This document shows, in pieces, positions 45,497 to 55,511 of a stretch of 64,000 nt of DNA. Every line of letters starts with the position of its first letter. The stretch's first letter is position 1. The DNA comes from Allosediminivita pacifica. GTDB lineage: Bacteria; Pseudomonadota; Alphaproteobacteria; Rhodobacterales; Rhodobacteraceae. The notes under the pieces were generated by a model. That model searched no databases and was not told where the DNA came from. It saw only the letters and a program-made list of their open reading frames with translations. The translations under genes were made by a program, and so were the position numbers. The stretch lies in assembly GCF_003054175.1 (NCBI RefSeq), contig NZ_QBKN01000001.1:186001-250000 (forward strand), written 5' to 3'.

Positions 45497-47020
45497 CTAT
45501 TCCTCCCCGGCCAGCGCAAGCGGGGCCGGGGTGCCGCCCAGATCGTCGATGCGCAGCTCGTGAGTGGGTTTCGCCAGCCGGTTGCGCACCACCCAGTGCA
45601 GCCTTTCCTGCGCCCGCGTGATCGCGACATAGGCCAGCCGTTTCCACAGCGGCTGGCCCGCCTCGTTCCGGCCCATCCGCGCGGCGGCATACAGGTCGGG
45701 CGCAAAGACCTGCACCGCCTCCCACTGGCTGCCCTGTGCCTTGTGGATCGTGACCGCCGCCCCGTGCAGGAAGGTCGCGCCCATGCGCGCGGCGAAGGGG
45801 ATGAAGGGCTCTTCCTCCTCGGGCTTCTCGATCTTCACGATGGACGCCGCCGACACCTGCGGTTCCGGTGCGCCCATGACGTGAAGCCGCGAAAACCCCG
45901 GCTTGCGCCCGGGGCCGAGGTAGACCACCTGCGCCCCCTTGATGAGCCCGCGCGCCTCGAGGTCGAGCCGCTTCTTGCGATGCTTCAGGGGCAGTTCCAG
46001 CCCGTCGCAGATCAGCGGCTCCCCGGCCAGAAGCTCGGTCTCGGGCGCGCCGTGCACTTGGCGAAACGCGTTGATCAGCCGGATTCGCGTGGCATTGCGC
46101 CAGACCAGCACCGGAGACCGCGCCATCAGGTCGACCTCGACCCGCTGCCCCCAGACGACGCGGTCGTCCTTGCGGGCCTTTTCTTCGACCATCCGCTCGA
46201 AATCCTCGAACTCAAGCTGCGGATCGGCCAGCGCGTGGGCCAGGTCGAGGATGGGGTTGTCGGCGTCCTGACGGTGGATCCGGGCCAGTTCGAGCTTCTG
46301 CTCGGGCTTCATGCCGTCAAAGACCATCTGCCCGGACTGTCCCACCGGCGCCAGCTGCGCCGGATCGCCGAACAGTAGCAGGGTGGGGAAGATCTCGCGC
46401 AGGTCGTTGTACTGCTTCTCGTCCAGCATCGACGCCTCGTCGACGAAGCCGATGTCTAGCGGCTCCTCGCGGCGCTTCCAGCCAGTGATGAAATCGCTGC
46501 CCCGCAGGCCTGCCGCCGCCAGCGCGGCGGGAATGGACTTGTGCAGCTCGTAGCTCGCCTGCGCCCGGTCGAGCGCCGCATCGGTCAGGTCCTCGATCTC
46601 GGGCCGGTCGCCCGTGCCCGCAAGCCAGTCGGCGACTCGCTCGTATTCGGGATCGTAGACGGGGGTATAGAGGATGCGGTGGATCGTGGTCGCGGGGACC
46701 CCGCGAAGGCGCAGCACGCTCGCCGCCTTGTTGGTCGGTGCCAGGATCGCCAGCGTCCGCCGGTCGCGCCGCTTGCGCCCCTCCCAGTCGCCCGACACCG
46801 TCTCGACGCCTGCGTCGTTCAGCGCCTTTGCCAGTTCTGCCAGAAGCGCGGTCTTGCCGCTGCCCGCCTTGCCCATGAGCGCCATGGTCCGCGCCCGTCC
46901 CTCGGGCGCGGGCAGGGCCAGGCCCTCGGCAAGGTCCACGCCTGCCTCGCGCATCATCTCGGACACGCTGTCAAAGGCCTGGGCCTGGTCATCGGAGAAT
47001 ACGAGGGCAGGGGCGTTCAT
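45497..47020 (-). CDS. ATP-dependent RecD-like DNA helicase
   Basis: Superfamily 1 helicase of 507 residues: Walker A ALMGKAGSGKTALL near residue 50, motif Ia LAPTNKAA, Walker B IGFVDEASML, motif III LFGDPAQLAPVG, motif V AAVTIHKAQGSQW and motif VI YVAITRAQERL, with a UvrD_C_2-like C-terminal part. It resembles stand-alone RecD-type helicases with DNA-repair or conjugation-independent roles. Convergent with the ornithine decarboxylase gene (4 bp between the stops). Confidence 0.88.
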   Translation of the reverse strand: MNAPALVFSDDQAQAFDSVSEMMREAGVDLAEGLALPAPEGRARTMALMGKAGSGKTALLAELAKALNDAGVETVSGDWEGRKRRDRRTLAILAPTNKAASVLRLRGVPATTIHRILYTPVYDPEYERVADWLAGTGDRPEIEDLTDAALDRAQASYELHKSIPAALAAAGLRGSDFITGWKRREEPLDIGFVDEASMLDEKQYNDLREIFPTLLLFGDPAQLAPVGQSGQMVFDGMKPEQKLELARIHRQDADNPILDLAHALADPQLEFEDFERMVEEKARKDDRVVWGQRVEVDLMARSPVLVWRNATRIRLINAFRQVHGAPETELLAGEPLICDGLELPLKHRKKRLDLEARGLIKGAQVVYLGPGRKPGFSRLHVMGAPEPQVSAASIVKIEKPEEEEPFIPFAARMGATFLHGAAVTIHKAQGSQWEAVQVFAPDLYAAARMGRNEAGQPLWKRLAYVAITRAQERLHWVVRNRLAKPTHELRIDDLGGTPAPLALAGEE

Positions 47021-47123
47021 GGCTCGCAGACTATCTGCCTTCGCGGTGCTGCGCCAGAGATCGCGGGGCGCGAAAACGGCGCCCCGATGATGGGTTTCGC
47101 AAGGAAACCCGGGGACGCCGTTT

Positions 47124-47208
47124 GCGGGACATTCTTAAAGTTCAGTTAATACGCCTCTGTAACCCTTTGTTTTGTATAGGGCGGTAAGATGTCCCGGCGC
47201 GGGACACC
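47124..47208 (+). repeat. Dispersed intergenic repeat, family 1, copy C
   Basis: About 85 bp: GCGGGACATTCTTAAAG, then TTCAGTTAATACGCCTCTGT and AACCCTTTG, ending in TGTCCCGGCGCGGGACA at 47190-47206. It fills most of the gap between the helicase start and the luxI end; the luxI stop is only 4 bp away. Confidence 0.75.
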
Positions 47209-47211
47209 CTT

Positions 47212-47850
47212 TCAGGCCGCCTCGACGTCCACCTCGGCCGGCGTCGCGCCAAAGGCCATCTCGAACCACTGCCGCGTCAGCTTGGGCGCGATCCCGGCAC
47301 TCTCGGCCACCTTCTTCTGTGCCTCCGCGGTGAACTCCCAGAGCCCCACCGCGATCATCTCGCGCCCCTGGCCCTCCTGGCCGAGGATATCCGGCGAGCT
47401 CCCGATCCGGCGATAGATCCGCACCATCCGGGCATCGAAGACCCCCACGTAGTGCTCCACCCCGAACTGCCGCATCACCTCGCCTCCCGCCAGCATCAGC
47501 GCCGCCGCGATCCCCGGTGTCGCGTCCCGAGACAAGCAAAACCGCGTGCATTCCCAGATCAGCGGGCTCTCGATCCGGACCCCGTCTGTCAGGTGCACGA
47601 AATGATCGTTCACCATCGTCTTCCCGACGGTCGGCAGCAGCCGCATCGACCCCCCATGCGTCCCGTCGGGCTTCTCCCAGATCACGTAGAGCGGGTTTTC
47701 GCGGTCATAATCATCCCGCTCCTCGCCCCGCTCGTCCACCGACACCTCCCATCCCAGACGCGTCGCGAACTGGTCGGCCCGGTCGCGGAACATGCTGCGT
47801 GCAAGCATCGGAAACTTGTTCAGGTCTTCTGCATAGATGTAGCGGATCAT
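47212..47850 (-). CDS. luxI: Acyl-homoserine-lactone synthase (LuxI family)
   Basis: Quorum-sensing signal synthase of 212 residues, using acyl-ACP and SAM. Family positions are visible: MFRDRADQFATRLGWEV (conserved Arg, Phe and Trp), DRENPLYVIWE, GGSMRLLPT and WECTRFCLS (conserved Glu/Arg/Phe). The acyl chain cannot be predicted. It lies downstream of luxR on the same strand, with 144 bp between. Confidence 0.93.
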   Translation of the reverse strand: MIRYIYAEDLNKFPMLARSMFRDRADQFATRLGWEVSVDERGEERDDYDRENPLYVIWEKPDGTHGGSMRLLPTVGKTMVNDHFVHLTDGVRIESPLIWECTRFCLSRDATPGIAAALMLAGGEVMRQFGVEHYVGVFDARMVRIYRRIGSSPDILGQEGQGREMIAVGLWEFTAEAQKKVAESAGIAPKLTRQWFEMAFGATPAEVDVEAA

Positions 47851-47891
47851 CGTCTCTTCCCTCGGATGACTGTCGGAGGTGAGAGTGCGGT

Positions 47892-47907
47892 CTGGCCGCT
47901 TAACCAG
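47892..47907. promoter_or_regulatory. Candidate lux-box-like inverted repeat upstream of luxI
   Basis: CTGGCCGCTTAACCAG, an imperfect 16-bp inverted repeat (CTGG...CCAG outer arms), 42-57 bp before the luxI ATG. Position and size fit a LuxR-type operator, but the match to known boxes is weak. Confidence 0.3.
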
Positions 47908-47951
47908 TTCTGGGGAGTCCGCGCGCCCAGTGAAACACCAGCTAACGCATT

Positions 47952-47987
47952 CTTCAGATATTGTAGTGCCTTCAGATATTGTAGTGC
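47952..47987. repeat. Exact 18-bp tandem duplication between luxR and luxI
   Basis: CTTCAGATATTGTAGTGC at 47952-47969 is repeated without any difference at 47970-47987, directly behind the luxR stop codon and about 100 bp before luxI. It is AT-rich compared with its surroundings. Confidence 0.8.
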
Positions 47988-47994
47988 GGGGAAT

Positions 47995-48732
47995 TCAAAT
48001 AACGATCAGGCCGCGGCTCAACGCGCGGGCGACGGCATGGGTCGTGTTCATCGCGCCAAGCTTGAAACGCGCGCTTTCAATGTAGACGCGCAAAGTGTGC
48101 TCGGAAATGGAAAGCGTTTCGGCCGCTTGGGCACGGCTGTAGCCGACGCCGAGGAGCGTCAGGGCCTCCACCTCCCGCGGAGAAAGGGCCTGCGAGGGTT
48201 CCGGTTTTCGCCCAGGCTCCAGTTCGAGGGCTTTCTGGTTGAAGTAGTGCGCGACAAGGATGAGGTCGCGGCGGTGCTCTTCGGTAAACGTATCCCAGTC
48301 TTCGTCACTGCAATTGCTGCTAAGGGAAAACATTGCGAATTGGCCGTTTGGACCGCGGATAGGAATAGAATAGCCTTGGTTTCCGATCCCGTGTTCCACG
48401 GCATCGCGTTGGAAGTTGCGCGCGGCCTTTCCAGACCAGTCGAGACGCTTCCAATCGACAGGGTGGAAACGCTGATAGCATCCCTGAACAACCGGATCGA
48501 TACGCAGGTAGCCTCGTTCCAGGTATCGAGAAACCCAGGCCTTCGGGTAGGTACCGCAGCCGTACTGGTCTCCGTTGCTATTTACCCAGTGGTAAACAAT
48601 GTGATCCACACTGTAGTGGTCCCTGAGTAACTCGATGAGTTGCTGCAGTTCCTCCGGGGTCTCAGCGGTCTCCAACCGCCCGAACAGCGCGTCCCGGCCC
48701 GTCCCCTGTTCCACATATCCCAATGCGGCCAT
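47995..48732 (-). CDS. luxR: LuxR-family AHL-responsive transcriptional regulator
   Basis: A 245-residue two-domain regulator. The autoinducer-binding domain is N-terminal, with the conserved Tyr/Trp (IVYHWVNSNG), Asp-Pro (LRIDPVVQ) and Trp (VDWKRL) that contact the lactone. The C-terminal HTH is about residues 175-240 (LSPREVEALTLLGVGYSRAQAAETLSISEHTLRVYI). The ATG at 48732 follows GGCGAGG; an ATG at 48777 would add 15 residues. Adjacent luxI makes it the likely cognate receptor. Confidence 0.9.
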   Translation of the reverse strand: MAALGYVEQGTGRDALFGRLETAETPEELQQLIELLRDHYSVDHIVYHWVNSNGDQYGCGTYPKAWVSRYLERGYLRIDPVVQGCYQRFHPVDWKRLDWSGKAARNFQRDAVEHGIGNQGYSIPIRGPNGQFAMFSLSSNCSDEDWDTFTEEHRRDLILVAHYFNQKALELEPGRKPEPSQALSPREVEALTLLGVGYSRAQAAETLSISEHTLRVYIESARFKLGAMNTTHAVARALSRGLIVI

Positions 48733-48868
48733 CCTCGCCCTGGGATGCAAGCTCGACCTGCACGAGGAGACGGGCATCGTCCAGCTGCTCGGCCAGCGCC
48801 TGCAACCCGTTCGTACGCGCGTAGCTTCTCAGGTCGGTCAGTACATCCATAATCCAGTCATGTCTCAT
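48662..48868 (-). CDS. Small protein overlapping the luxR start
   Basis: A 68-codon frame, MRHDWIMDVLTDLRSYARTN ... ALAEQLDDARLLVQVELAS, of helical character, with CGAGG upstream. Its last 23 codons overlap the start of luxR in another frame. Similar short proteins (HDWIxDVLxDLxxxAxxNGL) are familiar to me from Rhodobacteraceae near regulatory genes, but I cannot verify this. It would be the first gene of a luxR-luxI unit. Confidence 0.55.
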   Translation of the reverse strand: MRHDWIMDVLTDLRSYARTNGLQALAEQLDDARLLVQVELASQGEDGRIGICGTGDGPGRAVRAVGDR

Positions 48869-48886
48869 GACAGCCTCGCTGATAGG

Positions 48887-48900
48887 TAGTTAATGAACTA
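48887..48900. promoter_or_regulatory. Inverted repeat upstream of the luxR unit
   Basis: TAGTTaatgAACTA in an AT-rich stretch (48887-48912), 19 bp before the small ORF start. Plausible operator or promoter part; no factor assigned. Confidence 0.25.
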
Positions 48901-49020
48901 TTAATACAACTCTAGCAGGGCCGGAGCGGCGTTAATATTCACGAATTTCCACTCCCCAAAAATAGCGGGGGATCCGTTTATAAGTCGTTGAATTCTCGGA
49001 GATCGTAAAAATGCAAAGAA

Positions 49021-49041
49021 AACCGGCCCATCGGGCCGGTT
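49021..49041 (-). terminator. Rho-independent terminator of ccr
   Basis: Perfect 9-bp stem AACCGGCCC/GGGCCGGTT with a 3-nt loop; on the minus strand it is followed by TTCTTTGCATTTTT. It lies 38 bp after the ccr stop. Confidence 0.85.
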
Positions 49042-49078
49042 CTAGTGTTCTGTTTTTGTCCGTTAACGCGTCCTCGGC

Positions 49079-50365
49079 CTAGCTGCGAGCTTCCAGCGCG
49101 TCCTCAAAGGTCTTCAGTCCGGTCTTCGGCGACTGAACAAGGACGGCCATGTTTCCCGGCTTGTGCTCGTTGCGCAGCATCTTCATGTGAGCGTCAGGAA
49201 TTTCCGCCCACGGAAAGACCTCGGACATGCAGGGATCAAGACGCCGCTCGATCATCAGCCTGTTGGCCGAGGCCGCCTGTTTCAGATGGGCAAAGTGGCT
49301 GCCCTGCAGGCGTTTCTGGTGCATCCACATGTAACGCACGTCGAAGGTGCAGTTGAAGCCGGTCGTCCCTGCACAAATCACCACCATGCCGCCCTTCTTG
49401 CAGACCAGGGTCGAAACCGGGAAGGTTGCTTCGCCCGGGTGCTCGAAGACCATGTCGACGCTCACGCCCTTGCCGGTGATTTCCCAGATAGCCTTGCCGA
49501 ACTTGCGCGCTTCCTTGAGCCAGTCGTTGTATTCGGTCGTGTTCACCGTGGGCAGTTGGCCCCAGCAGTTGAAGTCCTTGCGGTTGATGACCCCCTTGGC
49601 GCCCATGGACATGACGAAATCACGTTTGTCCTCCTCGCTGATCACGCCGATCGCGTTCGCGCCGGCCGTGTTGGCAAGTTGGATCGCGTAGGAGCCAAGT
49701 CCGCCCGAGGCGCCCCAGACCAGCACGTTCTGTCCTGGCTTGAGCTCGTGGGGCGCGTGGCCGAAGAGCATCCGGTAGGCGGTGGCAAGCGTCAGCGTGT
49801 AGCAGGCGCTCTCCTCCCAGGTCAGGTGCTTTGGGCGTGGCATGAGCTGCTGGGCCTGCACCTTGGTGAATTGCGAGAAGGACCCGTCCGGTGTCTCGTA
49901 ACCCCAGATCCGCTGGGTGGGCGACATCATGGGGTCGCCGCCGTTGCATTCCTCATCGTTGCCGTCGTCCTGGTTGCAGTGGATGACGACCTCGTCGCCA
50001 ACCTTCCAGTTGCGCACGGCGGCGCCGACCTTCCAGACGATGCCCGAGGCGTCGGAACCCGCGATGTGGTAGGGCGCGCCGTGACCGTCGAAGGGACTGA
50101 TCGGCTGGCCGAGCCCCGCCCAGACGCCGTTGTAGTTCACGCCTGCCGCCATCACGAGGACCAGCACCTCGTTGCTATCAACGTCCCATGTATCGACCAC
50201 CTCGATCTGAAAGCTTTTGTCGGGCTCGCCGTGACGCTCCCGCCGGATCGCCCAAGCGTACATCTGCTTGGGCACGTAACCGAGCGGCGGCATTTCACCG
50301 ATCTCGTAGAGGTCCTTCTTGGGGGCATCGTACTGGGCGATGCTGGGCTGCGTGTCCAGAGCCAT
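49079..50365 (-). CDS. ccr: Crotonyl-CoA carboxylase/reductase
   Basis: Key enzyme of the ethylmalonyl-CoA pathway: crotonyl-CoA + CO2 + NADPH to ethylmalonyl-CoA. The 428-residue MDR-superfamily protein has the Ccr-specific N-terminus (YEIGEMPPLGYVPKQMYAWAIRRERHGEPDKSF), the stretch IHCNQDDGNDEECNGGDPMMSPTQRIWGYETPDGSF, and the NADPH site VLVWGASGGLGSYAIQLA. MVFEHPGEATFPVSTLVCKKGG and the C-terminal MWMHQKRLQGSHFA are also typical. Ecm and Mch elsewhere in the window belong to the same pathway. Confidence 0.96.
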   Translation of the reverse strand: MALDTQPSIAQYDAPKKDLYEIGEMPPLGYVPKQMYAWAIRRERHGEPDKSFQIEVVDTWDVDSNEVLVLVMAAGVNYNGVWAGLGQPISPFDGHGAPYHIAGSDASGIVWKVGAAVRNWKVGDEVVIHCNQDDGNDEECNGGDPMMSPTQRIWGYETPDGSFSQFTKVQAQQLMPRPKHLTWEESACYTLTLATAYRMLFGHAPHELKPGQNVLVWGASGGLGSYAIQLANTAGANAIGVISEEDKRDFVMSMGAKGVINRKDFNCWGQLPTVNTTEYNDWLKEARKFGKAIWEITGKGVSVDMVFEHPGEATFPVSTLVCKKGGMVVICAGTTGFNCTFDVRYMWMHQKRLQGSHFAHLKQAASANRLMIERRLDPCMSEVFPWAEIPDAHMKMLRNEHKPGNMAVLVQSPKTGLKTFEDALEARS

Positions 50366-50533
50366 GGCGGCCTCCTCTCAGTAAAGCCTGGGTTCCCGGC
50401 GCCACTCGGCTCTGCAGTGCAGAATCAAGGGGCGACGGCCCCGGGATATCCCTCAATACGAAAGATTGCAACAATCGATATGCTCATATTGAAATTTTAT
50501 AACCGAGCAACCGCAGAAAGTCGTCCACCAAGC

Positions 50534-51880
50534 TCAGAGAAGGTGGCGTATCGAGTTGGCGTAGAAGTCGGCGAGCGGGGCGGCACCTTCGGTGATCGTG
50601 TAGATATCGCCCTGTGCGGTGACGACGCCCCGCTCGATCAGGCCGCGCAGGCCGACCTCCACGGCGTAGTCGGTCCGGTTGCGCGGCAGGTGGATGTGGG
50701 CATGGTCGAGCCGCTCAAGCGTCGCCGAAAATGCATTCTCGAGCGCGCTGCGGGTGCAGGGGCCGTTTTCGCTGAGAAGATGCGCTACGAGGGGGACCGG
50801 AAGGATCGGAACCTGAGCCGCGATGCGGGCCATGAGGGTTCGGGCCAGCGCCTCCGGCCTGGTATGAAGCTCGGGGAACTCTCGGAGGGACAGCGGCTGG
50901 CCAAAGCTGACGGCGGCGTAGCCGAAGCGGTGGTAGCGGCGCGTCACCCAGAGCCAGACCTGTCGCAGGCAGGCCTTCAGGACGTGAGTGATCCGCGCGT
51001 TGAACTGGCGTCCGCCCGAGGCGCCGGCGCGGACGAGGACCGAGTCCTCGAAGACCCTGTCGTAGTTGATGGCGACGGGGACGAAGATCACGTCGCGCGT
51101 GGCTAGGTCGGCGCCGTCGGTGATGTACTTCAGAAGGCCGACCTTCGGCGGCTGCGGGCGGCCATCGAGCGAGAGCCCGCCCTCGGGAAAGACGGCCTGG
51201 GTGGCGCCACCCACCGTGGCCATCTGGACGTAGCGGGCAAGGACCTTGCGGTAGAGCGGGTTCCGCGACTTGCGGCGGATGAAATAAGCACCCATGGAGC
51301 GGATCAGCCGCGAGAGGGGCCAGATCTGCGCCCATTCGCCCACCGCGTAGCTCAGCGCCGACTGTTGCGCGGCGAGGTAGGTGACCAGCACGTAGTCCAT
51401 GTTGGACCGGTGGTTCATCACGAAAATCAGCGTGGCGTCGGGATCGATGCGGGCCAGCGCCGCGTCGTCGTGGCGGCCCAGCCGCACGCGGTAGAGCGTG
51501 GTCGACAGCCAGCGCGCGGCCTTCACGCCCCAGCCAAAGTAGGTGAAGGCCGAGAAGGAGGGCACGATCTCGTGGGCATAGCGGCGGGCGTGCTCGAAGG
51601 CGACGTCCTCGCGGACCCCTTCGGTGCGGGCATGCTCGACGATGGCCTTGGTGACCTCGGGGTCGTAGCAGAGCCGCTGGATCAGGTCGTAGCGGCGGGC
51701 GAGCTTGAAGGGCTCGATGGGCCGCTCGAGCCGCTGGTTGATCCGGGCCACCAGCTTCTCGGCCCGTCTGCGGAAGAACCAGCGGACCGAGGGGAAGAGG
51801 AAGTTGGTCGCAAAACTGGCCGCCGCGAAGAGGACGATCAGGATGAAGAGCCAGAGCGGCAGGGTCACGGGGGCTGTCAT
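50534..51880 (-). CDS. PlsB-like glycerol-3-phosphate acyltransferase
   Basis: Membrane-associated acyltransferase of 448 residues. It has an N-terminal helix (LPLWLFILIVLFAAASFATNFLF), then the catalytic box VMNHRSNMDYVLV (NH-x4-D) near residue 158, GAYFIRRKSRNPLYRKVL, AVFPEGGLSLDGRPQPPK and VPVAINYDRVFED, as in PlsB-type enzymes acylating glycerol 3-phosphate. It is shorter than E. coli PlsB (about 800). The ATG at 51880 was chosen over a longer frame that would cross repeat D. It runs in the same direction as ccr. Confidence 0.8.
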   Translation of the reverse strand: MTAPVTLPLWLFILIVLFAAASFATNFLFPSVRWFFRRRAEKLVARINQRLERPIEPFKLARRYDLIQRLCYDPEVTKAIVEHARTEGVREDVAFEHARRYAHEIVPSFSAFTYFGWGVKAARWLSTTLYRVRLGRHDDAALARIDPDATLIFVMNHRSNMDYVLVTYLAAQQSALSYAVGEWAQIWPLSRLIRSMGAYFIRRKSRNPLYRKVLARYVQMATVGGATQAVFPEGGLSLDGRPQPPKVGLLKYITDGADLATRDVIFVPVAINYDRVFEDSVLVRAGASGGRQFNARITHVLKACLRQVWLWVTRRYHRFGYAAVSFGQPLSLREFPELHTRPEALARTLMARIAAQVPILPVPLVAHLLSENGPCTRSALENAFSATLERLDHAHIHLPRNRTDYAVEVGLRGLIERGVVTAQGDIYTITEGAAPLADFYANSIRHLL

Positions 51881-51950
51881 GGCGCGGACGGTGTCACCCC
51901 CGGGGGGCGCGCGCAAGCTTGGTCGGGCAGGGCGAAAGGGTGTCCCGAGG

Positions 51951-52035
51951 GGTGTCCCGCGCCGGGACATTGTCGCTCTCATGAGAAATCAATGGGTTAC
52001 AGAGACACTTTAACCGAATTTTAGGAATGTCCCGC
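51951..52035 (-). repeat. Dispersed intergenic repeat, family 1, copy D (inverted)
   Basis: On the minus strand: GCGGGACATTCCTAAAATTC, GGTTAAAGTGTCTCTGT, AACCCATTGATTTC, ending in TGTCCCGGCGCGGGACA (plus strand 51953-51969). It aligns closely with copies A and C. It lies in a 398-bp gap that also holds two family-2 repeats. Confidence 0.75.
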
Positions 52036-52050
52036 GTGGCCCGGTAGAAA

Positions 52051-52111
52051 GGGGGGCTCTGCCCCCGCGGCCTGCGGCCGCTCCCCGGGAGTATTTCTGC
52101 CAAGAAGAAGC
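52051..52111 (+). repeat. Dispersed intergenic repeat, family 2, copy 3
   Basis: GGGGGGCTCTGCCCCC, a GCGGCCTGCGGCCGC hairpin, then CCCCGGGAGTATTTCTGCCA and AGAAGAAGC. It faces copy 4, which lies 83 bp downstream in the opposite orientation. Confidence 0.7.
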
Positions 52112-52194
52112 TTCGGACGGCGCGATTGCCTCGCGGGTGTCCTGTTTCGTTGGAGGCACAGGCGCGCAAGGGTGGACCAGGTGCGCAGGCCGCC

Positions 52195-52241
52195 GCTTCT
52201 TCTTGACGGAAATATCCCGGGGGTCGGGGGCAGAGCCCCCC
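52195..52241 (-). repeat. Dispersed intergenic repeat, family 2, copy 4
   Basis: Minus strand: GGGGGGCTCTGCCCCC then CGACCCCCGGGATATTTCCG and AAGAAGAAGC; shorter than the others because the middle hairpin is missing. It lies just after the oxidoreductase gene on that strand. Confidence 0.65.
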
Positions 52242-52278
52242 GCCGGATCGTCGCGCGCCAGCGCGGCGAGACCCGACC

Positions 52279-53295
52279 TCAGATCTTCACGATCTGCTTG
52301 CCGCGGTTGCCGCCCTGGAGCATCGAAATGAAGGTCTGCGGCGCGGTCTCGAGGCCTTCGGCGATGTCCTCGAGGAAGGCGATCTCGCCTGCCTTCACCT
52401 TGGGGGTGACCTCCTCCAGGAACTGCGGAAAGGCGTCCCAGTGGTCGAAAATGATCAGGCCGGTAAGCTGCAGGCGCTTGACCAGCATGCTACGCATGAA
52501 GCCGGGCAGGCGGTCGGCCACGTCCTCGAACCCGCCGTACCAGGCGATGGTGCCGCAGAGGGGAATGCGCCCGTGGGTGTTCATGAGCGGCATGACCGCC
52601 TCAAGAAGCTTGCCGCCGACGTTTTCCCAGTAGATGTCGACGCCGTCGGGCGCTGCCTCGGCGAGGGCCGCGCGCAGGCCTTCGGCGTCATCGTGGGCGC
52701 GGTGGTCCACGGTGGCGTCGAAGCCGAAGGTGTCGCGGGCCAGAGCGCATTTCTCGGCCCCGCCGGCCACCGCGACAGTGCGCATCCCCGCAAGCTTCGC
52801 AAGCTGGCCCACCATGGAGCCCACCGGGCCCGTGGCGGCGCCCACCACGAGGGTCTGGCCCGCCTCGGGGCGGCCGTATTTCTTCAGCCCCGTCCAGGCG
52901 GTGAAGCCGGGCATGCCAAGCACGCCAAGCGCGGAGGTTGGCGAGACGTCAGCGTCGAGCTTGCGCAACTCGCCCGCAGGCAGCACCGCGTGGCTGGCCC
53001 AGCCGGTCATGCCGGTGACGCGGTCGCCCTTGGCAAAGCCCTCGGCCTTCGAAGCCAGCACGCGACCCACGCCCTGGCCGGTCATCGTGCCGCCGATGTC
53101 GACGGAGGGGGCATAGCTTTTGACGTCCTGCATGCGACCGCGCATGTAGGGGTCGAGCGAGAGATACTCGGTCGCGACCAGGACCTCGCCCTCGGCGGGC
53201 CGCGGCAGGGGCGCGGTTTCGCGCGAGAAATCCTCGGGCACGGGCATGCCGTCGGGGCGGCGGGCCAGCGCGATGCGCGTCATCTGCTCGGTCAT
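52279..53295 (-). CDS. NADP-dependent MDR oxidoreductase (prostaglandin reductase/CurA-like)
   Basis: Zinc-independent medium-chain reductase of 338 residues, starting with IALARRPDGMPVPEDFS. Typical stretches: LSLDPYMRGRMQDVKSYAPS, the NADP site VVGAATGPVGSMVGQLAKLAGM, YWENVGGKLLEAVMPLMNTHGRIPLCG and LQGGNRGKQIVKI at the C-terminus. The family reduces alpha,beta-unsaturated carbonyls. Divergent from an acyl-CoA ligase gene, so a role in fatty-acid or aldehyde detoxification is plausible. Confidence 0.88.
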   Translation of the reverse strand: MTEQMTRIALARRPDGMPVPEDFSRETAPLPRPAEGEVLVATEYLSLDPYMRGRMQDVKSYAPSVDIGGTMTGQGVGRVLASKAEGFAKGDRVTGMTGWASHAVLPAGELRKLDADVSPTSALGVLGMPGFTAWTGLKKYGRPEAGQTLVVGAATGPVGSMVGQLAKLAGMRTVAVAGGAEKCALARDTFGFDATVDHRAHDDAEGLRAALAEAAPDGVDIYWENVGGKLLEAVMPLMNTHGRIPLCGTIAWYGGFEDVADRLPGFMRSMLVKRLQLTGLIIFDHWDAFPQFLEEVTPKVKAGEIAFLEDIAEGLETAPQTFISMLQGGNRGKQIVKI

Positions 53296-53413
53296 GGCGT
53301 TTCCTCTTTCGGTTGTCTGTCGCTACGTCGCTTCCGCCGAAAGCGGTTGCAGCCCCGGGCTTACCTCAGCCAACCTGACCCGACAACGGAGCACGGCAAG
53401 GGGAGGATAGGCC

Positions 53414-55037
<1,624 letters not shown>

Positions 55038-55048
<11 letters not shown>

Positions 55049-55511
55049 AAGCCTGGCCTCTCTGGACCGGAGGGTCTCGGACTGGGTGGCGGTGGGCGCC
55101 GACCGCGTGCGCGGCTTCGCCGACACCACCGAGGACTGGCAGTTCATCCACCTCGATCCTGAGCGGGCGGCCGAGACGCCTTTCGGGGGCGCCATCGCGC
55201 ATGGCTTCCTGACGCTGTCGTTGTTGGCGCCCATGTCGGACAGCGCGCTTGTCGGGGTGTTTCCGGAGGCGGCGCAGAGGGTGAACTACGGTTTCGACCA
55301 CATCCGCTTCGTCGCGCCGGTGCCGGTGGGGGCGCGGCTGCGGGCGGTCTTCCTCGTGGCCGAGGTCGAGGAGGGGGAGGGCTGGATCGACGTGCACTGG
55401 GACGTGACGGTCGAGATCGAGGGCGCGAATCGCCCGGCGCTGGTGGCGCAGTGGATCGTGCGGGTCTACCTCGTGGGGGAAAGCGAAGGCGAAAGGAACG
55501 AGGATGAGTGA
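55038..55511 (+). CDS. MaoC-like hotdog dehydratase
   Basis: Hotdog protein of 157 residues with FADTTEDWQFIHLDPERAAETPFGGAIAHGFLTLSLL, the (R)-specific enoyl-CoA hydratase motif with catalytic Asp and His. It likely hydrates an enoyl-CoA made from the acid activated by the upstream ligase. The ATG at 55038 overlaps the ligase stop; an ATG at 55017 would also be in frame. Confidence 0.88.

Noticed and set aside
49163-51106. Plus-strand 647-codon frame across ccr and the acyltransferase
   Set aside because: Antisense shadow spanning two genes and their gap; no domain.
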